From assembly GCA_030037105.1 (NCBI GenBank), contig JASHRY010000203.1, positions 1 to 5,655 of the forward strand: DNA of 5,655 nucleotides, in the 5' to 3' direction. A program made the translations under genes and the position numbers. Shown here one piece after another: positions 4,981-5,655 of this stretch. This stretch comes from Xanthobacteraceae bacterium (lineage in GTDB: Bacteria; Pseudomonadota; Alphaproteobacteria; Rhizobiales; Xanthobacteraceae). The notes beneath the pieces are model-generated. The model saw only the letters and a program-made list of their open reading frames with translations. It was not told the DNA's origin and did no database searches. How positions within the stretch are numbered: position 1 is the first letter of the stretch; each line of letters starts with the position of its first letter.

Positions 4981-5655
4981 ATGTCCACCGCACAAAAGTC
5001 GCAAGCTCCCGCAGCCAAACCGGTGAAGAAAGGCGACCACGTCTTCCTGGTCGACGGCTCGGGCTATGTGTTTCGCGCCTATCACGCGTTGCCGCCGATC
5101 AACCGCAAGTCGGACGGGCTACAGCTCAACGCCGTGTTCGGCTTCTGCAACATGCTGTGGAAGCTGTTGCGCGACATGAAGCCGGAGGACAAGCCGACCC
5201 ACCTCGCGGTCGTCTTCGACAAGTCGGAGAAGACGTTCCGCACCGACCTCTATCCCGACTACAAGGCGCACCGGCCCGATCCGCCCGACGATCTGCGCCC
5301 GCAGTTCAGGTTCATCCGCGAGGCGGTGCGCGCCTTCGACCTGCCCTGCCTCGAACAGGACGGCTACGAGGCCGACGATCTGATCGCGACCTATGTGCGC
5401 GCGGCGTGCGTGGCCGGCGCCACCGCGACCATCGTCTCCTCGGACAAGGATCTGATGCAGCTCGTCAACGACCGAGTCATCATGTTCGATACGATGAAGG
5501 ACAGGAAGATCGGGCGCGCCGAGGTGATGGAGAAATTCGGCGTACCGCCGGAGAAGGTGATCGAAGTGCAGGCGCTGATCGGCGATTCGACCGACAACGT
5601 GCCGGGAGTGCCGGGCATCGGCATCAAGACCGCGGCGCAGCTCATCGGCGAATAT
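4981..5655 (+). CDS. polA: DNA polymerase I, N-terminal 5'-3' exonuclease domain (truncated by window edge)
   Basis: DNA polymerase I removes RNA primers and fills gaps during lagging-strand synthesis and excision repair. The 225 visible codons cover a Lys/Ala/Pro N-terminal extension (1-18) and most of the flap/5' nuclease domain. Its acidic metal-binding positions are present: D25 in FLVDGSGYVFRAYHA (22-36), FDKSEKTFR (79-87), the YKAHRP loop (94-99), GYEADDLIATY (128-138), SSDKDLMQLV (153-162) and GDSTDNVPGVPGIGIKTA (201-218). That last segment opens the helix-hairpin-helix DNA-binding motif. The polymerase domain, and any 3'-5' exonuclease domain, must lie beyond the right edge. Start ATG 4981 is the only upstream in-frame ATG before the conserved domain. 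It has no Shine-Dalgarno and sits 10 bp after a TATATT hexamer, so leaderless translation is possible. V15 (GTG) is a weaker alternative start. The gene is divergent from the phosphohexomutase, 152 bp apart. Confidence 0.96.
   Translation, partial: MSTAQKSQAPAAKPVKKGDHVFLVDGSGYVFRAYHALPPINRKSDGLQLNAVFGFCNMLWKLLRDMKPEDKPTHLAVVFDKSEKTFRTDLYPDYKAHRPDPPDDLRPQFRFIREAVRAFDLPCLEQDGYEADDLIATYVRAACVAGATATIVSSDKDLMQLVNDRVIMFDTMKDRKIGRAEVMEKFGVPPEKVIEVQALIGDSTDNVPGVPGIGIKTAAQLIGEY

Overview
The window looks like ordinary chromosomal DNA of a high-GC alphaproteobacterium in the Hyphomicrobiales (Rhizobiales), near Bradyrhizobium, Rhodopseudomonas or Xanthobacteraceae. This rests on the strong G/C third-position bias and on the close fit, from memory, of the CycM-type cytochrome, KdsB, prephenate dehydratase, phosphomannomutase and PolA N-terminus to proteins of that group. 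The order cycM <-> kdsB-pheA also fits that group. No database search was run.

Layout. (1) Positions 1-312, minus strand: the N-terminal 104 codons of a YejA-like periplasmic peptide-binding protein, running off the left edge. (2) 313-529: intergenic DNA with two small inverted repeats. (3) 530-1210, minus: a membrane-anchored class I cytochrome c (CycM type). (4) 1211-1308: a divergent intergenic region. (5) 1309-3255, plus: a probable three-gene operon of kdsB (CMP-KDO synthetase), pheA (monofunctional prephenate dehydratase, ATGA overlap with kdsB) and a 105-residue protein of unknown role that resembles small alpha/beta-barrel proteins. (6) 3251-3333: an 83-bp imperfect palindrome made of degenerate heptamers, which contains the stop codons of both converging genes. 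(7) 3329-4828, minus: a phosphomannomutase/phosphoglucomutase. (8) 4829-4980: a divergent intergenic region with a dyad resembling DnaA boxes and two TATATT hexamers facing outward. (9) 4981-5655, plus: the 5'-3' exonuclease domain of DNA polymerase I (polA), running off the right edge.

Functionally the genes are housekeeping: envelope sugar supply (KDO activation, hexose-phosphate mutase), phenylalanine synthesis, respiratory electron transfer, peptide uptake and DNA repair/replication. I see no phage, IS element, CRISPR array, tRNA or rRNA, and no sign of a new multigene system. The most interesting material is non-coding: the heptamer palindrome between the convergent genes and the dyad upstream of polA.
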